Of a stretch of 64,000 nucleotides of DNA, positions 53,297 to 60,877 are shown in pieces (the stretch's first letter is position 1; each line of letters starts with the position of its first letter). The position numbers and the translations under genes were made by a program. The notes beneath the pieces are model-generated. The model was not told the origin of the DNA and did no database searches. It was given only the letters and a program-made list of their open reading frames with translations. Source of the stretch: Tropicimonas sp. IMCC6043 (GTDB lineage Bacteria; Pseudomonadota; Alphaproteobacteria; Rhodobacterales; Rhodobacteraceae). The DNA lies in contig NZ_SELO01000001.1 of the NCBI RefSeq assembly GCF_004146235.1, positions 124,001-188,000 on the forward strand, in the 5' to 3' direction.

Positions 53297-53653
53297 GGCT
53301 TTCGTGACTTTTCATCGCTCGCGTCGGCGTTTGGCGTCGATGTGGAAACAGTTTGTTCACGCGTTTCATCAACCCAAGCGGGCATGTCGTTAACGTAGTC
53401 GAAGAGCCCTCCTGTGACCAGTTGACTGACTAATTGAAGAAAAAATGTCCTTTTGTCAGTGGATTGATGCTGATCGTGCGTCCGGCTGGGCGATTGGCCA
53501 GAAGTCCTCCAGTGCTTGGAATGCGGCAGAATCGAGGCGGTTTCGTGGAAATCTCTAGTTGAAAAAGTGTTAACGCAACGATAACATTATTCTTAGGAGG
53601 GTTGGTTTTCAGCCCTCGATTTGCATTGTGACTGTTTGTCACGAGGGGGCGAA
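53297..53653 (+). other. AT-richer spacer upstream of VPxPA gene
   Basis: About 357 bp without a supported gene, visibly poorer in GC than the rest of the window. It carries the promoter and leader of the exported protein (53559-53653, listed separately). A minus-strand open frame (53430-53678) has no homology-like sequence and lacks a good ribosome-binding site, so I do not call it. Confidence 0.5.
53559..53653 (+). promoter_or_regulatory. Promoter and structured leader of VPxPA-CTERM gene
   Basis: TTGAAA (53559-53564) and TAACAT (53582-53587) are spaced exactly 17 bp, a good housekeeping promoter. The roughly 60-nt leader can fold: CCCTCG (53613-53618) with CGAGGG (53642-53647), enclosing GTGAC (53628-53632) with GTCAC (53638-53642). 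The outer stem buries the purine-rich ribosome-binding site at 53644-53649, just before the ATG. This may control translation; the effect is inferred. Confidence 0.6.
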
Positions 53654-54280
53654 ATGATTGAAAAAGTGATGAAGACAATACTGCCCGCCGCGATCTTTGC
53701 GGTAGCAGCGATGGTTGGCGGCACAGCGAGTGCAGTTACGACTTGTCAGTTTGGTGATGAGGGAGATTTTACGGCTACAGCCGATGTTTGGACATCAATT
53801 GCCTGTGAAGGCGCCAATAGCGGAAACGACAAGCTTGACACTCCTTATGATTGGTTTGGCTTTAATCTGAGTTTGGAAGCCTCGGTCGAGGCCCCTTCTG
53901 GATCCTCAGGTATTCTTTCCCTTACCTACGACGACCCTGCCAAGACTGGCACTTGGTCGGTGGGGAGCAGCTGGGGTGCCGTCACGGCCGCCGTTCTGGC
54001 GATCAAAGGGGCAAACCAGTATGCTGTGTATCTGCTCGATCTATCTGCCGGAACGTCCGGCGGATGGTCCACGCAAGCTCTCTCGACCTCTGGTCCAGTT
54101 TCTAACCAACCGAACATCTCGCACATTTCGCTCTACACCTATGAGGGCGAGTGTGAGCCCGGCCAGATCGGATGCTTCCCGCCGGTGACAGGCGAGGTTC
54201 CGGTGCCCGCTAGCCTGCCTCTCCTTGCGTCTGGGTTTTTCGGGGCTGCTTGGTTTGCGCGCCGCCGTCGGAAGGCCTGA
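53654..54280 (+). CDS. Exported VPxPA-CTERM (exosortase-sorted) protein
   Basis: A 208-residue protein with a signal peptide (MKTILPAAIFAVAAMVGGTA, cleavage near residue 28) and a C-terminal sorting signal: VPVPASLP, a hydrophobic helix LLASGFFGAAWFA and the basic tail RRRRKA. This three-part end is the VPLPA/VPxPA-CTERM signal recognised by exosortases in Rhodobacteraceae. The body has four Cys (CQFGD, IACEG, GECEP, IGCFP) that could form disulfides. Function of the body is unknown. The coding sequence is less GC-rich than its neighbours. A Met five codons on is an alternative start. Confidence 0.87.
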   Translation: MIEKVMKTILPAAIFAVAAMVGGTASAVTTCQFGDEGDFTATADVWTSIACEGANSGNDKLDTPYDWFGFNLSLEASVEAPSGSSGILSLTYDDPAKTGTWSVGSSWGAVTAAVLAIKGANQYAVYLLDLSAGTSGGWSTQALSTSGPVSNQPNISHISLYTYEGECEPGQIGCFPPVTGEVPVPASLPLLASGFFGAAWFARRRRKA

Positions 54281-54303
54281 GTCGCAGACGATATCCTAAA
54301 TCG

Positions 54304-54335
54304 GGGAGGGCAGGAATGCCCTCCCTATTTTTTTT
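54304..54335 (+). terminator. Intrinsic terminator after VPxPA gene
   Basis: GGGAGGGCA (54304-54312) pairs perfectly with TGCCCTCCC (54317-54325) across a GGAA tetraloop and is followed by TATTTTTTTT. It is a strong Rho-independent terminator 24 bp after the stop. Confidence 0.95.
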
Positions 54336-54615
54336 GAGATATCGTCGAAGCGTATCGAGAAAGATCACGTCCGCAAATCGATCGGTAAAGGTTTTCTGTA
54401 TTTCAAGCAGATTTCGTCAGGCTGGACCGATCCAAAGAGGTGTCGGCGGGACCTTGCCGAAGACATGACACATTTTGGCCGAGTGTCCTTCAGTCAAACC
54501 AACAGGCCGCTTTAACACATGTTGATTCCGGCCATCCTTCTGCCCTAGTTTCTCCTCAGTCCGGCTTTAGAACCGGCTCGAGTGCTGTTTTCACAGCTTC
54601 AGAAACGAGGTAGAC
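54336..54615 (+). other. Leader region of the metalloprotease gene
   Basis: About 280 bp of non-coding sequence (335 bp counting the terminator). A 14-bp palindrome GCTGTTTTCACAGC (54584-54597) lies about 20 bp before the ATG, a possible operator or hairpin. A TTGATT at 54522-54527 could be a -35, but its -10 is poor. No gene is supported. Confidence 0.45.
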
Positions 54616-55773
54616 ATGGCAAGACCTGCTCATGAATGGGGCTGGCAATTCGCTCACATGGCGATGGCCGGCGATACGCTCGGGGAGTTCCTTTCCTCCA
54701 CACCGGCGAGTGACGCGTTCAATTTCGACATTCCGCCCATCGACCTTGCTCATTCTATGGGGGTGGATCCCCTTTGGGTGACCGGGGCGGCGCATTCGGT
54801 CCCTCGAACGCTACTGGGCTACGACCGGAGCACCGACGTCGACACGCCTGACAACCAGGTCGATGAAACACCGGATACCGGTGGAATCTTTGCCGACGTC
54901 AAGCCGACAAAGGACAACCCCGGCAAGGCTGTCGGCCGTGAAAAGGTCAAGCCGACGGACGGAGACACCACGACCGACACCGGTGGCACGACGGGCGACA
55001 CGACGACTGATACCGGCGGCGCCACGACCGACACCGGTGGAACAACGGGCGACACCACGACTGACACCGGAACGGTTGAAACCAACCCCGGATCGAGCGA
55101 TCCGGGTTACTACGTCGCGGGCATGGATAACCCGGATGGATTCAACATCGAGCTCGATATCAGTGGCACCTGGGTGGCAGAGGCGAAAGCCACGATAATC
55201 AGCGTCGCCGAATATCTTTGCGACGTCATCACGGCCGATATCCCGAGTTTCAACGGGATCGACGATATCGTTATCCAGGTCAGCCAAGTCAACATCGACG
55301 GTTCCGGTGGTGCTCTCGCACAGGGTGGCTGGATCCAGCTTCGGACCGACGACACGAAACTTCCTGTGATGAGCGCGGTGCAGGTCGATGCAGTGGATGT
55401 CGACTACATGCTCAGCAGCGGAAAATTCGAAGATGCGATCTTCCATGAAATGCTGCATGCGCTCGGTTTCGGGACGACCTGGTACAAGACAGGATTGACT
55501 GAGACCATCGGGGGAGAACTCCGGTTCGTGGGCGACAATGCGATCGAAGCCTACAATTCAGGTGACTTCGCAGATCTCGCCCTGCTTGATGAATTCTCAC
55601 TTTTGGGCGTTCCAGTGACGAGCGACGGGTTCCACTGGGATCAGGGCACTTTTGGCACAGACGTTATGTCACCGTCGCTCGGTTCCAATGAGTTCGTTTC
55701 TGACATGACGGTCGCTGCGCTGGAAGACATGGGGTATCAGACCATCTACGGCGATGCGATGGCGATCGCCTGA
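54616..55773 (+). CDS. Leishmanolysin-like zinc metalloprotease with Thr/Asp/Gly repeat
   Basis: A 385-residue protein. The C-terminal domain (about 165-385) matches leishmanolysin-like (M8) peptidases: zinc motif HEMLHALGFG (His277, Glu278, His281), a distant third ligand His340 in GFHWDQGTFGTDVMSPS with Met-turn Met351, and the tail VAALEDMGYQ. The N-terminal third (1-115) is unlike anything I recognise. Residues 117-152 are a low-complexity repeat of DTTTDTGGTTG units. There is no Sec signal peptide, so export, if any, would be by type I secretion. Start has GAAACGAGGTAGAC upstream. Confidence 0.85.
   Translation: MARPAHEWGWQFAHMAMAGDTLGEFLSSTPASDAFNFDIPPIDLAHSMGVDPLWVTGAAHSVPRTLLGYDRSTDVDTPDNQVDETPDTGGIFADVKPTKDNPGKAVGREKVKPTDGDTTTDTGGTTGDTTTDTGGATTDTGGTTGDTTTDTGTVETNPGSSDPGYYVAGMDNPDGFNIELDISGTWVAEAKATIISVAEYLCDVITADIPSFNGIDDIVIQVSQVNIDGSGGALAQGGWIQLRTDDTKLPVMSAVQVDAVDVDYMLSSGKFEDAIFHEMLHALGFGTTWYKTGLTETIGGELRFVGDNAIEAYNSGDFADLALLDEFSLLGVPVTSDGFHWDQGTFGTDVMSPSLGSNEFVSDMTVAALEDMGYQTIYGDAMAIA
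54964..55071 (+). repeat. In-frame Thr-Asp-Gly coding repeat
   Basis: Two near-copies of a roughly 57-bp unit encode DTTTDTGGTTGDTTTDTGG and ATTDTGGTTGDTTTDTG. It forms a flexible, acidic linker between the N-terminal part and the protease domain. Such repeats can expand or contract by slippage. Confidence 0.85.
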
Positions 55774-55829
55774 CGCCTTGCCGGGCGGAGAGTCGTTCCA
55801 TCACGGGACCTCCATTCACGAAAACATAG

Positions 55830-55860
55830 CGCCACGGATCGTCGGATCCGTGGCGTTTCC
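55830..55860 (+). terminator. Terminator after metalloprotease gene
   Basis: CGCCACGGATC (55830-55840) pairs perfectly with GATCCGTGGCG (55845-55855) across a 4-nt loop, followed by TTTCC. On the minus strand the stem is preceded by A-rich DNA, so it could also end the convergent yejA-like gene. Confidence 0.82.
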
Positions 55861-55884
55861 GATTCCGGTATTGGGGCCGCCTGT

Positions 55885-57699
55885 TTACTCCTCGATCCAC
55901 CAGACGTCCGGCTGGAAACCGATCCAGTCGCCATACATCTGGGTCTTGCCCACGGGATAGGTCAGTTCGGCCTTGTGGGCGAGCCTGCTCACCGGCGAAT
56001 ACCAGATCGGGATCACATAACGTCCCGTCGTAAGAACGCGGTCCAAAGCCTTGGCAGCGGCCCGGAAATCCTCCTGCGTCTCGCCGTTCAGCAGCGCGTC
56101 GATCATCGCTTCGGCGGCAGGCGAGTTCATCCCCATCCAGTTCCGCGTGCCGGACTTGGTCACGCCCTCGCTGCCCCAGTAGAGGATCTGCTCGTTGCCG
56201 GGGCTGAGAGACATCAGCCGGATGTAATAAGCCATGTCGAAATCGTAGGCTTCGGTGCGTTCCTTGTATTGCGCCGAATCCACCGTTTCCAGATGCGCCA
56301 CCACACCGATGCGCTTGAGCTGCTCGGCGTAGAGTTCCGCGATGTTCGTCTCCTGGGTCGCGCCCGAGCGCAGCAGGATGGAAAACTCCAGCGATTCACC
56401 GGCAGCGTTCTTCATCACGCCGTCCTGCACGCTCCAGCCGGCTTCCGCGAGGATCTTCAGCGCCGCGCGCGTGTTGCGGCGGTTGGCGTCGGTGCCGTCG
56501 GAGACGGGCAGGGCATAGCCCTCCAGCGCGCCGGGCAGAAGCTCGTCCGCGTACGGCTCCAGCAATTCGCGCACTTTACCCTCCGCCGGCCCGTCCGACA
56601 TGGCGAGCACCGAGTTGACGAAATAGGAGGTAATGCGCGGCTCCTCGCCGCCATTGATCGCGTCGTTGATGAATTCGAAGTTGAAGGCATGAATCAGCGC
56701 GTCGCGCACCCGCCAGTCGTCGAAGGGCGCCCGACGCGTGTTCATGACAAGTCCCCGGATGCCACCGGGACGCTGGTGCGGGATCTCGGAGAGCACGATC
56801 TCGCCGGAACGAACGGCCGGGAAATCGTAGGAGGTCTTCCACTTGGCGAGGTTTCCCTCGCGGTTCGAGGAGATCTCGCCGGCGCGGAAGGCCTCGAAGG
56901 CAACATCGCCATCGCCGAACCACTCGTAGCGGATCTCGTCGATATTGTGCTGGCCCCGGTTGAAGGCCAAGTCGGCGCCCCACCAGTCGGGATCCTTCTT
57001 CAGCACGACGAAGCGCCCCGGCTCGAAATCCGCGATGACATACGGCCCCGATCCGACCGGGGGCTCGAGAGAGCTCTCGTCGAAGGGGCGGTCATCATAG
57101 GTGGACTTCTTCAGGATCGGGCGCAGGCCAAGGATGAGCGGGAGTTCATTGTCCTCGGTGTTGAAGGTGAAGCGGACGGTGCGCTCATCCACCGCCTCGG
57201 CGGTCTCCACCTTGTCCCAGGCGCCCTGGTAGCGCGGATGGCCAAGCGTTCCGAGCGTCTCGAACGACCACAGGATGTCCTCGACGGTCACCGGCGAGCC
57301 GTCCGAGAACCGGGCCTCTGGGCGCAGGGTGAACTCGACCCATTCCCGATTCGGGCCCGTTTCGATCGATTCGGCCAGCAGGCCGTAAAGCGTGAAGGGC
57401 TCGTCCCAGTTGCGGCCCATCAGGCTCTCGTAGCCGTAATTCCGCTGGCCATAGACCGAACGCCCCTTGAGAATGAAGGGGTTAAGGCTGTCGAAGCTGC
57501 CGACCTCCGAGAGCGTAATCCGCCCGCCCTTCGGCGCGTCGGGATTGACATAGGGAAGCGCGGTGAAATCCGGCGGCAGGGCCGGATCACCATACATAGC
57601 AATGCCGTGCATGGGCTCGGCGGCGGCGAATCCCTGCGTGAGTGTCAACAGCGCGCTGCAGGCTCCGACCCGAATCGCGGCGAACAAATACGGTCGCAT
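55885..57699 (-). CDS. Peptide/oligopeptide ABC transporter substrate-binding protein (YejA-like)
   Basis: A 604-residue family 5 extracellular binding protein. The signal peptide (about 1-27, ending FAAAEP) precedes HGIAMYGDPALPPDF, the YejA hallmark, and PYVNPDAPKGGRITLSEVGS. PVGSGPYVIADFEPGRFVVL and DFDMAYYIRLMSLSPGNEQ are family-typical. The usual permease and ATPase genes (yejB, yejE, yejF) do not follow within the window on this strand, where the metalloprotease lies instead, so it is an orphan binding protein. Confidence 0.9.
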   Translation of the reverse strand: MRPYLFAAIRVGACSALLTLTQGFAAAEPMHGIAMYGDPALPPDFTALPYVNPDAPKGGRITLSEVGSFDSLNPFILKGRSVYGQRNYGYESLMGRNWDEPFTLYGLLAESIETGPNREWVEFTLRPEARFSDGSPVTVEDILWSFETLGTLGHPRYQGAWDKVETAEAVDERTVRFTFNTEDNELPLILGLRPILKKSTYDDRPFDESSLEPPVGSGPYVIADFEPGRFVVLKKDPDWWGADLAFNRGQHNIDEIRYEWFGDGDVAFEAFRAGEISSNREGNLAKWKTSYDFPAVRSGEIVLSEIPHQRPGGIRGLVMNTRRAPFDDWRVRDALIHAFNFEFINDAINGGEEPRITSYFVNSVLAMSDGPAEGKVRELLEPYADELLPGALEGYALPVSDGTDANRRNTRAALKILAEAGWSVQDGVMKNAAGESLEFSILLRSGATQETNIAELYAEQLKRIGVVAHLETVDSAQYKERTEAYDFDMAYYIRLMSLSPGNEQILYWGSEGVTKSGTRNWMGMNSPAAEAMIDALLNGETQEDFRAAAKALDRVLTTGRYVIPIWYSPVSRLAHKAELTYPVGKTQMYGDWIGFQPDVWWIEE

Positions 57700-57778
57700 T
57701 TCGGCAACAATCCCTCTCTGCCCTTGTATTCTTGGGGCCGAGCCTAGCCCTGCAAGCCAAGTATTTCAAACTTTTAAC

Positions 57779-57807
57779 TTGGCGTCCGGCGTGGGATTGC
57801 GTATATT
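57779..57807 (+). promoter_or_regulatory. Promoter of candidate small RNA
   Basis: TTGGCG (57779-57784) and TATATT (57802-57807) are spaced exactly 17 bp. This is one of the best sigma-70-type matches in the window, and it points at a stretch with no open reading frame but with a terminator 55 bp downstream. Confidence 0.65.
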
Positions 57808-57813
57808 GAAATC

Positions 57814-57889
57814 ACTGCTCGATAGGTTTCTTGCCTGTATGAAACCTGCCTCAATGACTTGACGCCCGCCTTGTGCGGGCGTTTTTTTT
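57814..57889 (+). ncRNA. Candidate small regulatory RNA
   Basis: Between the promoter above and a strong terminator lies a transcript of about 76 nt. It can form a 5' hairpin, AGGTTTC (57824-57830) with GAAACCT (57841-57847) around a 10-nt loop TTGCCTGTAT, then a single-stranded segment CCTCAATGACTT, then the terminator stem. Both flanking protein genes point away or start later, so the terminator serves neither. I do not recognise the family; the 10-nt loop or the linker could pair with target mRNAs. Confidence 0.6.
57862..57889 (+). terminator. Intrinsic terminator of candidate small RNA
   Basis: ACGCCCGC (57862-57869) pairs perfectly with GCGGGCGT (57875-57882) across a 5-nt loop and runs into eight T residues (57882-57889). 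It is a strong Rho-independent terminator on the plus strand. Confidence 0.93.
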
Positions 57890-58077
57890 GAGCGTTTTCC
57901 CGGGATGCGGCGCCAGATTGGGCGGCTTGTGAATGATGCGCCGCGCTTCGCGCGCGTCGGATCTGGTTCCCGTTCGCATCTTCTGGAAGCGCGGCGAGCG
58001 TCACCCATGTCGTCGCTTCATTTTGCATTCGCAGCATATATATGGACTCTGAGTTCACACCAATCGGGGAGAAAGAC

Positions 58078-58851
58078 ATGTCGTTAGAAGGCAAGACCGC
58101 CATCATCACCGGCTCCAACTCGGGCATCGGGCTCGGCGTGGCATGGGAACTGGCGCGGGCGGGCGCGGATGTCGTGCTCAATTCGTTCACCGACACCGAG
58201 GAGGACCACGCGCTGGCCGAGAAGATCGCCAAGGAGACCGGCACCAAGGCGCGCTATATCAAGGCCGACATGTCGAAGGGCGCGGAATGCCGCGCGCTGA
58301 TCGAACAGGCCGGCGCCTGCGATATTCTGGTCAACAACGCGGGCATCCAGTTCGTGGCCGGGATCGACGAGTTCCCTGTCGAAAAGTGGGACGCGATCAT
58401 TGCCATCAACCTCAGCTCCGCCTTCCACACCACCGCCGCCGCGCTGCCGATGATGCGCAGGGCCGGATGGGGCAGGGTGGTCAACATCGCTTCGGCACAC
58501 GGGCTGACCGCCTCGCCCTACAAGTCCGCCTATGTCTCGGCCAAGCACGGCATTGTCGGCATGACCAAGGTGGTGGCGCTGGAGACAGCTCAGGAGCCGA
58601 TCACCGCCAACGCGATCTGCCCGGGCTACGTGCTGACACCGCTTGTCGAGGCGCAGATCCCCGACACGATGAAGGAATACGACATGAGCCGCGAGGACGT
58701 GATCAAGAAGGTCATGCTCGAGCGGCAGCCGTCGAAGGAATTCGCCACCGTCGAGCAGATCGGCGGCACGGTCGTCTTCCTCTGCTCACCGTCGGCCGAA
58801 CAGATCACCGGCACGACGATCAGCGTCGACGGCGGCTGGACGGCGCTCTGA
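58078..58851 (+). CDS. bdhA: 3-hydroxybutyrate dehydrogenase
   Basis: A 257-residue short-chain dehydrogenase that oxidises D-3-hydroxybutyrate to acetoacetate, linking poly-hydroxybutyrate turnover to central metabolism. Cofactor motif GSNSGIGLGVAWELARAGAD, NNAGIQFV, active-site SAHGLTASPYKSAYVSAKHG, and the BdhA-typical CPGYVLTPLVEAQIPD are all present. GGGGAGAAAGAC precedes the start; an in-frame Met 12 codons upstream lacks a ribosome-binding site. The patatin gene follows 87 bp on. Confidence 0.93.
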   Translation: MSLEGKTAIITGSNSGIGLGVAWELARAGADVVLNSFTDTEEDHALAEKIAKETGTKARYIKADMSKGAECRALIEQAGACDILVNNAGIQFVAGIDEFPVEKWDAIIAINLSSAFHTTAAALPMMRRAGWGRVVNIASAHGLTASPYKSAYVSAKHGIVGMTKVVALETAQEPITANAICPGYVLTPLVEAQIPDTMKEYDMSREDVIKKVMLERQPSKEFATVEQIGGTVVFLCSPSAEQITGTTISVDGGWTAL

Positions 58852-58938
58852 GCCGGGCAGGATAGGGGGGCGCTGTCCCCATCGCGGTAGAAGCCGCGAC
58901 TCCCCCGGGATGTTTCCGAGCAGAAGAAGGACGTGGCG

Positions 58939-59982
58939 ATGAAGCGGATCAACCTCGCGCTGCAGGGTGGAGGTGCGCATGGCGCCTTCACCTGGGGCGT
59001 GCTCGACCGGCTGCTGGAGGAAGAGGATGTCGAGATCGCGGGGATCTCGGGCACCTCGGCCGGCGCGCTCAACGGAGCGGCGCTGAAGGCGGGGCTCGTG
59101 GCCGACGGGTCGGGGCAGGACCGTGCTGCCGCCAAGGCCAATCTCGACTGGCTTTGGCAGCAGGTGGCCGGGGTGCAGGACCTGCGCCTCACCCATTGGT
59201 TCGCGCCTTTCGCGCCGCCGAACGAGATCTACGCGGCCGCCATCGAGGGCTCGGCGCTCTTCACGTTGTCGGACATGGCGAGCCGGGTCGTCAGCCCCTA
59301 TGCCTACGGGCCCTTCTATTCGAACCCGCTGGAACGGATCGTCCGGCGTTTCTCCTTTGACCGGGTCTGCGCAGAGACCGGACCGGCCTTCTTCGTCTCG
59401 GCGACCAATGTCCACAACGGCAAGATCCGAGTCTTTTCCGGAGACGAGATCTCAACCGAGGCGATCCTGGCATCGGGCTGCCTGCCCTCGATCTTCAAGG
59501 CCGTCGAGATCGAGTCGCCGCGGACCGGTGAGGTCGAAGCCTATTGGGATGGCGGCTATACCGGGAACCCCGCGCTCTTTCCGCTGTTCCGGCGCGACCT
59601 GCCGGAGGACATCCTGATCGTCAATATCAATCCGCTCTTCCGCCCGGACGTGCCGAAGGCCGCAATTGATATTCAGAACCGGATCAACGAGATAAGCTTC
59701 AATTCTTCGCTTCTGCGTGAACTTCGCGCCATTCAGTTCGTGCAGGAACTGATCGCCGAGGGACGGGTCGGGCCGGGCCAGATGCGCAGGGTGCTCGTCC
59801 ACATGGTCGCCGATGACGACTTCATGCGGGAGCTTTCGGTGGCCACCAAGATCATTCCGTCGCCGATGCTGCTGGCGCGCCTGAAGGAGGCCGGACGCGC
59901 CGCCGCGGACCGGTTTCTCGCCGCGCACAAGCAGGATCTGAATGTCCGTGGCAGCGTCGATCTCGAGGAGATGTTCGGATAG
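58939..59982 (+). CDS. Patatin-like phospholipase
   Basis: A 347-residue patatin-family lipid acyl hydrolase. Oxyanion-hole motif LQGGGAHGAFTWG at the N-terminus, nucleophile motif GISGTSAGALNG near residue 38, and catalytic-Asp motif DGGYTGNPALFPLF near residue 203. No signal peptide. The pairing with bdhA is common in PHB-accumulating alphaproteobacteria, so it may act on polyhydroxybutyrate granule lipids or polymer, but this is inference. The ATG at 58939 is better spaced from AGAAGGA than the GTG at 58933. Confidence 0.9.
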   Translation: MKRINLALQGGGAHGAFTWGVLDRLLEEEDVEIAGISGTSAGALNGAALKAGLVADGSGQDRAAAKANLDWLWQQVAGVQDLRLTHWFAPFAPPNEIYAAAIEGSALFTLSDMASRVVSPYAYGPFYSNPLERIVRRFSFDRVCAETGPAFFVSATNVHNGKIRVFSGDEISTEAILASGCLPSIFKAVEIESPRTGEVEAYWDGGYTGNPALFPLFRRDLPEDILIVNINPLFRPDVPKAAIDIQNRINEISFNSSLLRELRAIQFVQELIAEGRVGPGQMRRVLVHMVADDDFMRELSVATKIIPSPMLLARLKEAGRAAADRFLAAHKQDLNVRGSVDLEEMFG

Positions 59983-60001
59983 GAAGGAGGCTGGCGTCGC
60001 C

Positions 60002-60796
60002 TCAGGCGCCGAGCTTGTCGCGCTGGCGCTCCGCCTCGACGGCCACGGGAATGCCGTCCGGCGTCGGTGGCGGGGTGATCTCCTTGCCGTCGGCGGTTTT
60101 TCCGTTCGGGTAGACTAGGCCTGCCGAGATCACCAGTTTGGCGGCGTCCTCGACCGACATGTCGAGATAAATGATGTCACGCTCGGGAACGAAGAGCAGG
60201 AAGCCCGAGGTCGGGTTCGGGGTGGTCGGCAGGAAGACCGACAGGATGCGCTCGTCATGCGGCACCCGGCGGTCGATCTCGCCCTTGGCCGAGGTGGAAA
60301 CGAAGGCGATGGCCCAGAGGCCTTCGCGCGGATACTGGATCAGGCAGGCCTTGTCGAAGTTGTTTTCCGTCTGGGCAAAGACCGTCTCGGCGATCTGCTT
60401 TGCGCCATTGTAGATCGAGCGCACGATCGGCATGCGGTCGACGAGCCCTTCGGCCCAGTCGATCAGCGAGCGTCCGATGACGCCCTTGGCGATCCAGCCG
60501 ATGACGACGGTGAAGATCAGGAAGAAGACGACGCCAACGCCGCGGACATTGACCGTCGTGTCCTCGCCGAAGATCTGCTTGAAGAAGGTCTCGGGCTTGT
60601 AAGGGTCGGGAACGAAGGGCAGCACGAAGCTGTCGACCCAGCCGACCACGGTCCAGATCAGCCAGACGGTCAGCCCGACCGGCGCGATGACCACGAGGCC
60701 GGTGAGGAACGAGGCGCGAAAGGTTGCGAGCACGCCGGGCCTGCGGCGGTGCGGATGCGGATCGGGCAGGGCGGTCGGCTTGTCGTCTTTGTTCAT
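60002..60796 (-). CDS. DUF502 membrane protein
   Basis: A 264-residue protein of the DUF502 family with two membrane helices: about 23-50 (ATFRASFLTGLVVIAPVGLT) and about 83-105 (GVGVVFFLIFTVVIGWIAKG). Characteristic stretches: RMPIVRSIYNGAKQIAETVF, LFVPERDIIYLDMSVEDAAK and SAGLVYPNG. Function is unknown in bacteria; a related plant protein affects leaf senescence. It converges on the patatin gene with a 19-bp gap. Confidence 0.88.
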   Translation of the reverse strand: MNKDDKPTALPDPHPHRRRPGVLATFRASFLTGLVVIAPVGLTVWLIWTVVGWVDSFVLPFVPDPYKPETFFKQIFGEDTTVNVRGVGVVFFLIFTVVIGWIAKGVIGRSLIDWAEGLVDRMPIVRSIYNGAKQIAETVFAQTENNFDKACLIQYPREGLWAIAFVSTSAKGEIDRRVPHDERILSVFLPTTPNPTSGFLLFVPERDIIYLDMSVEDAAKLVISAGLVYPNGKTADGKEITPPPTPDGIPVAVEAERQRDKLGA

Positions 60797-60877
60797 CGGC
60801 GCACCAGGGGCTTCGTCGGGAAGCTATGAAGCCGGCGGGTCCGGTGCAAGAGCGCCGCGCGGCCGGACGCGAGAATG

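Larger units (their letters stand above)
57700..58077 (+). other. Divergent yejA-like/bdhA spacer
   Basis: About 378 bp between divergent genes. Its left half contains the small transcript unit 57779-57889 described separately. Its right half (57890-58077) is the upstream region of the 3-hydroxybutyrate dehydrogenase gene, with an AT-rich TATATAT (58037-58043) as a possible -10. No protein gene is supported. Confidence 0.6.

Noticed and set aside
53570-53584. CtrA-like site TTAA-N7-ATAA before the VPxPA gene
   Set aside because: One mismatch to TTAA-N7-TTAA in an AT-rich stretch and overlapping a better promoter match; not enough to call.
53430-53678. Minus-strand 82-codon open frame near the VPxPA gene
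   Set aside because: Overlaps the opposing promoter and leader, has no ribosome-binding site, and no recognisable sequence.
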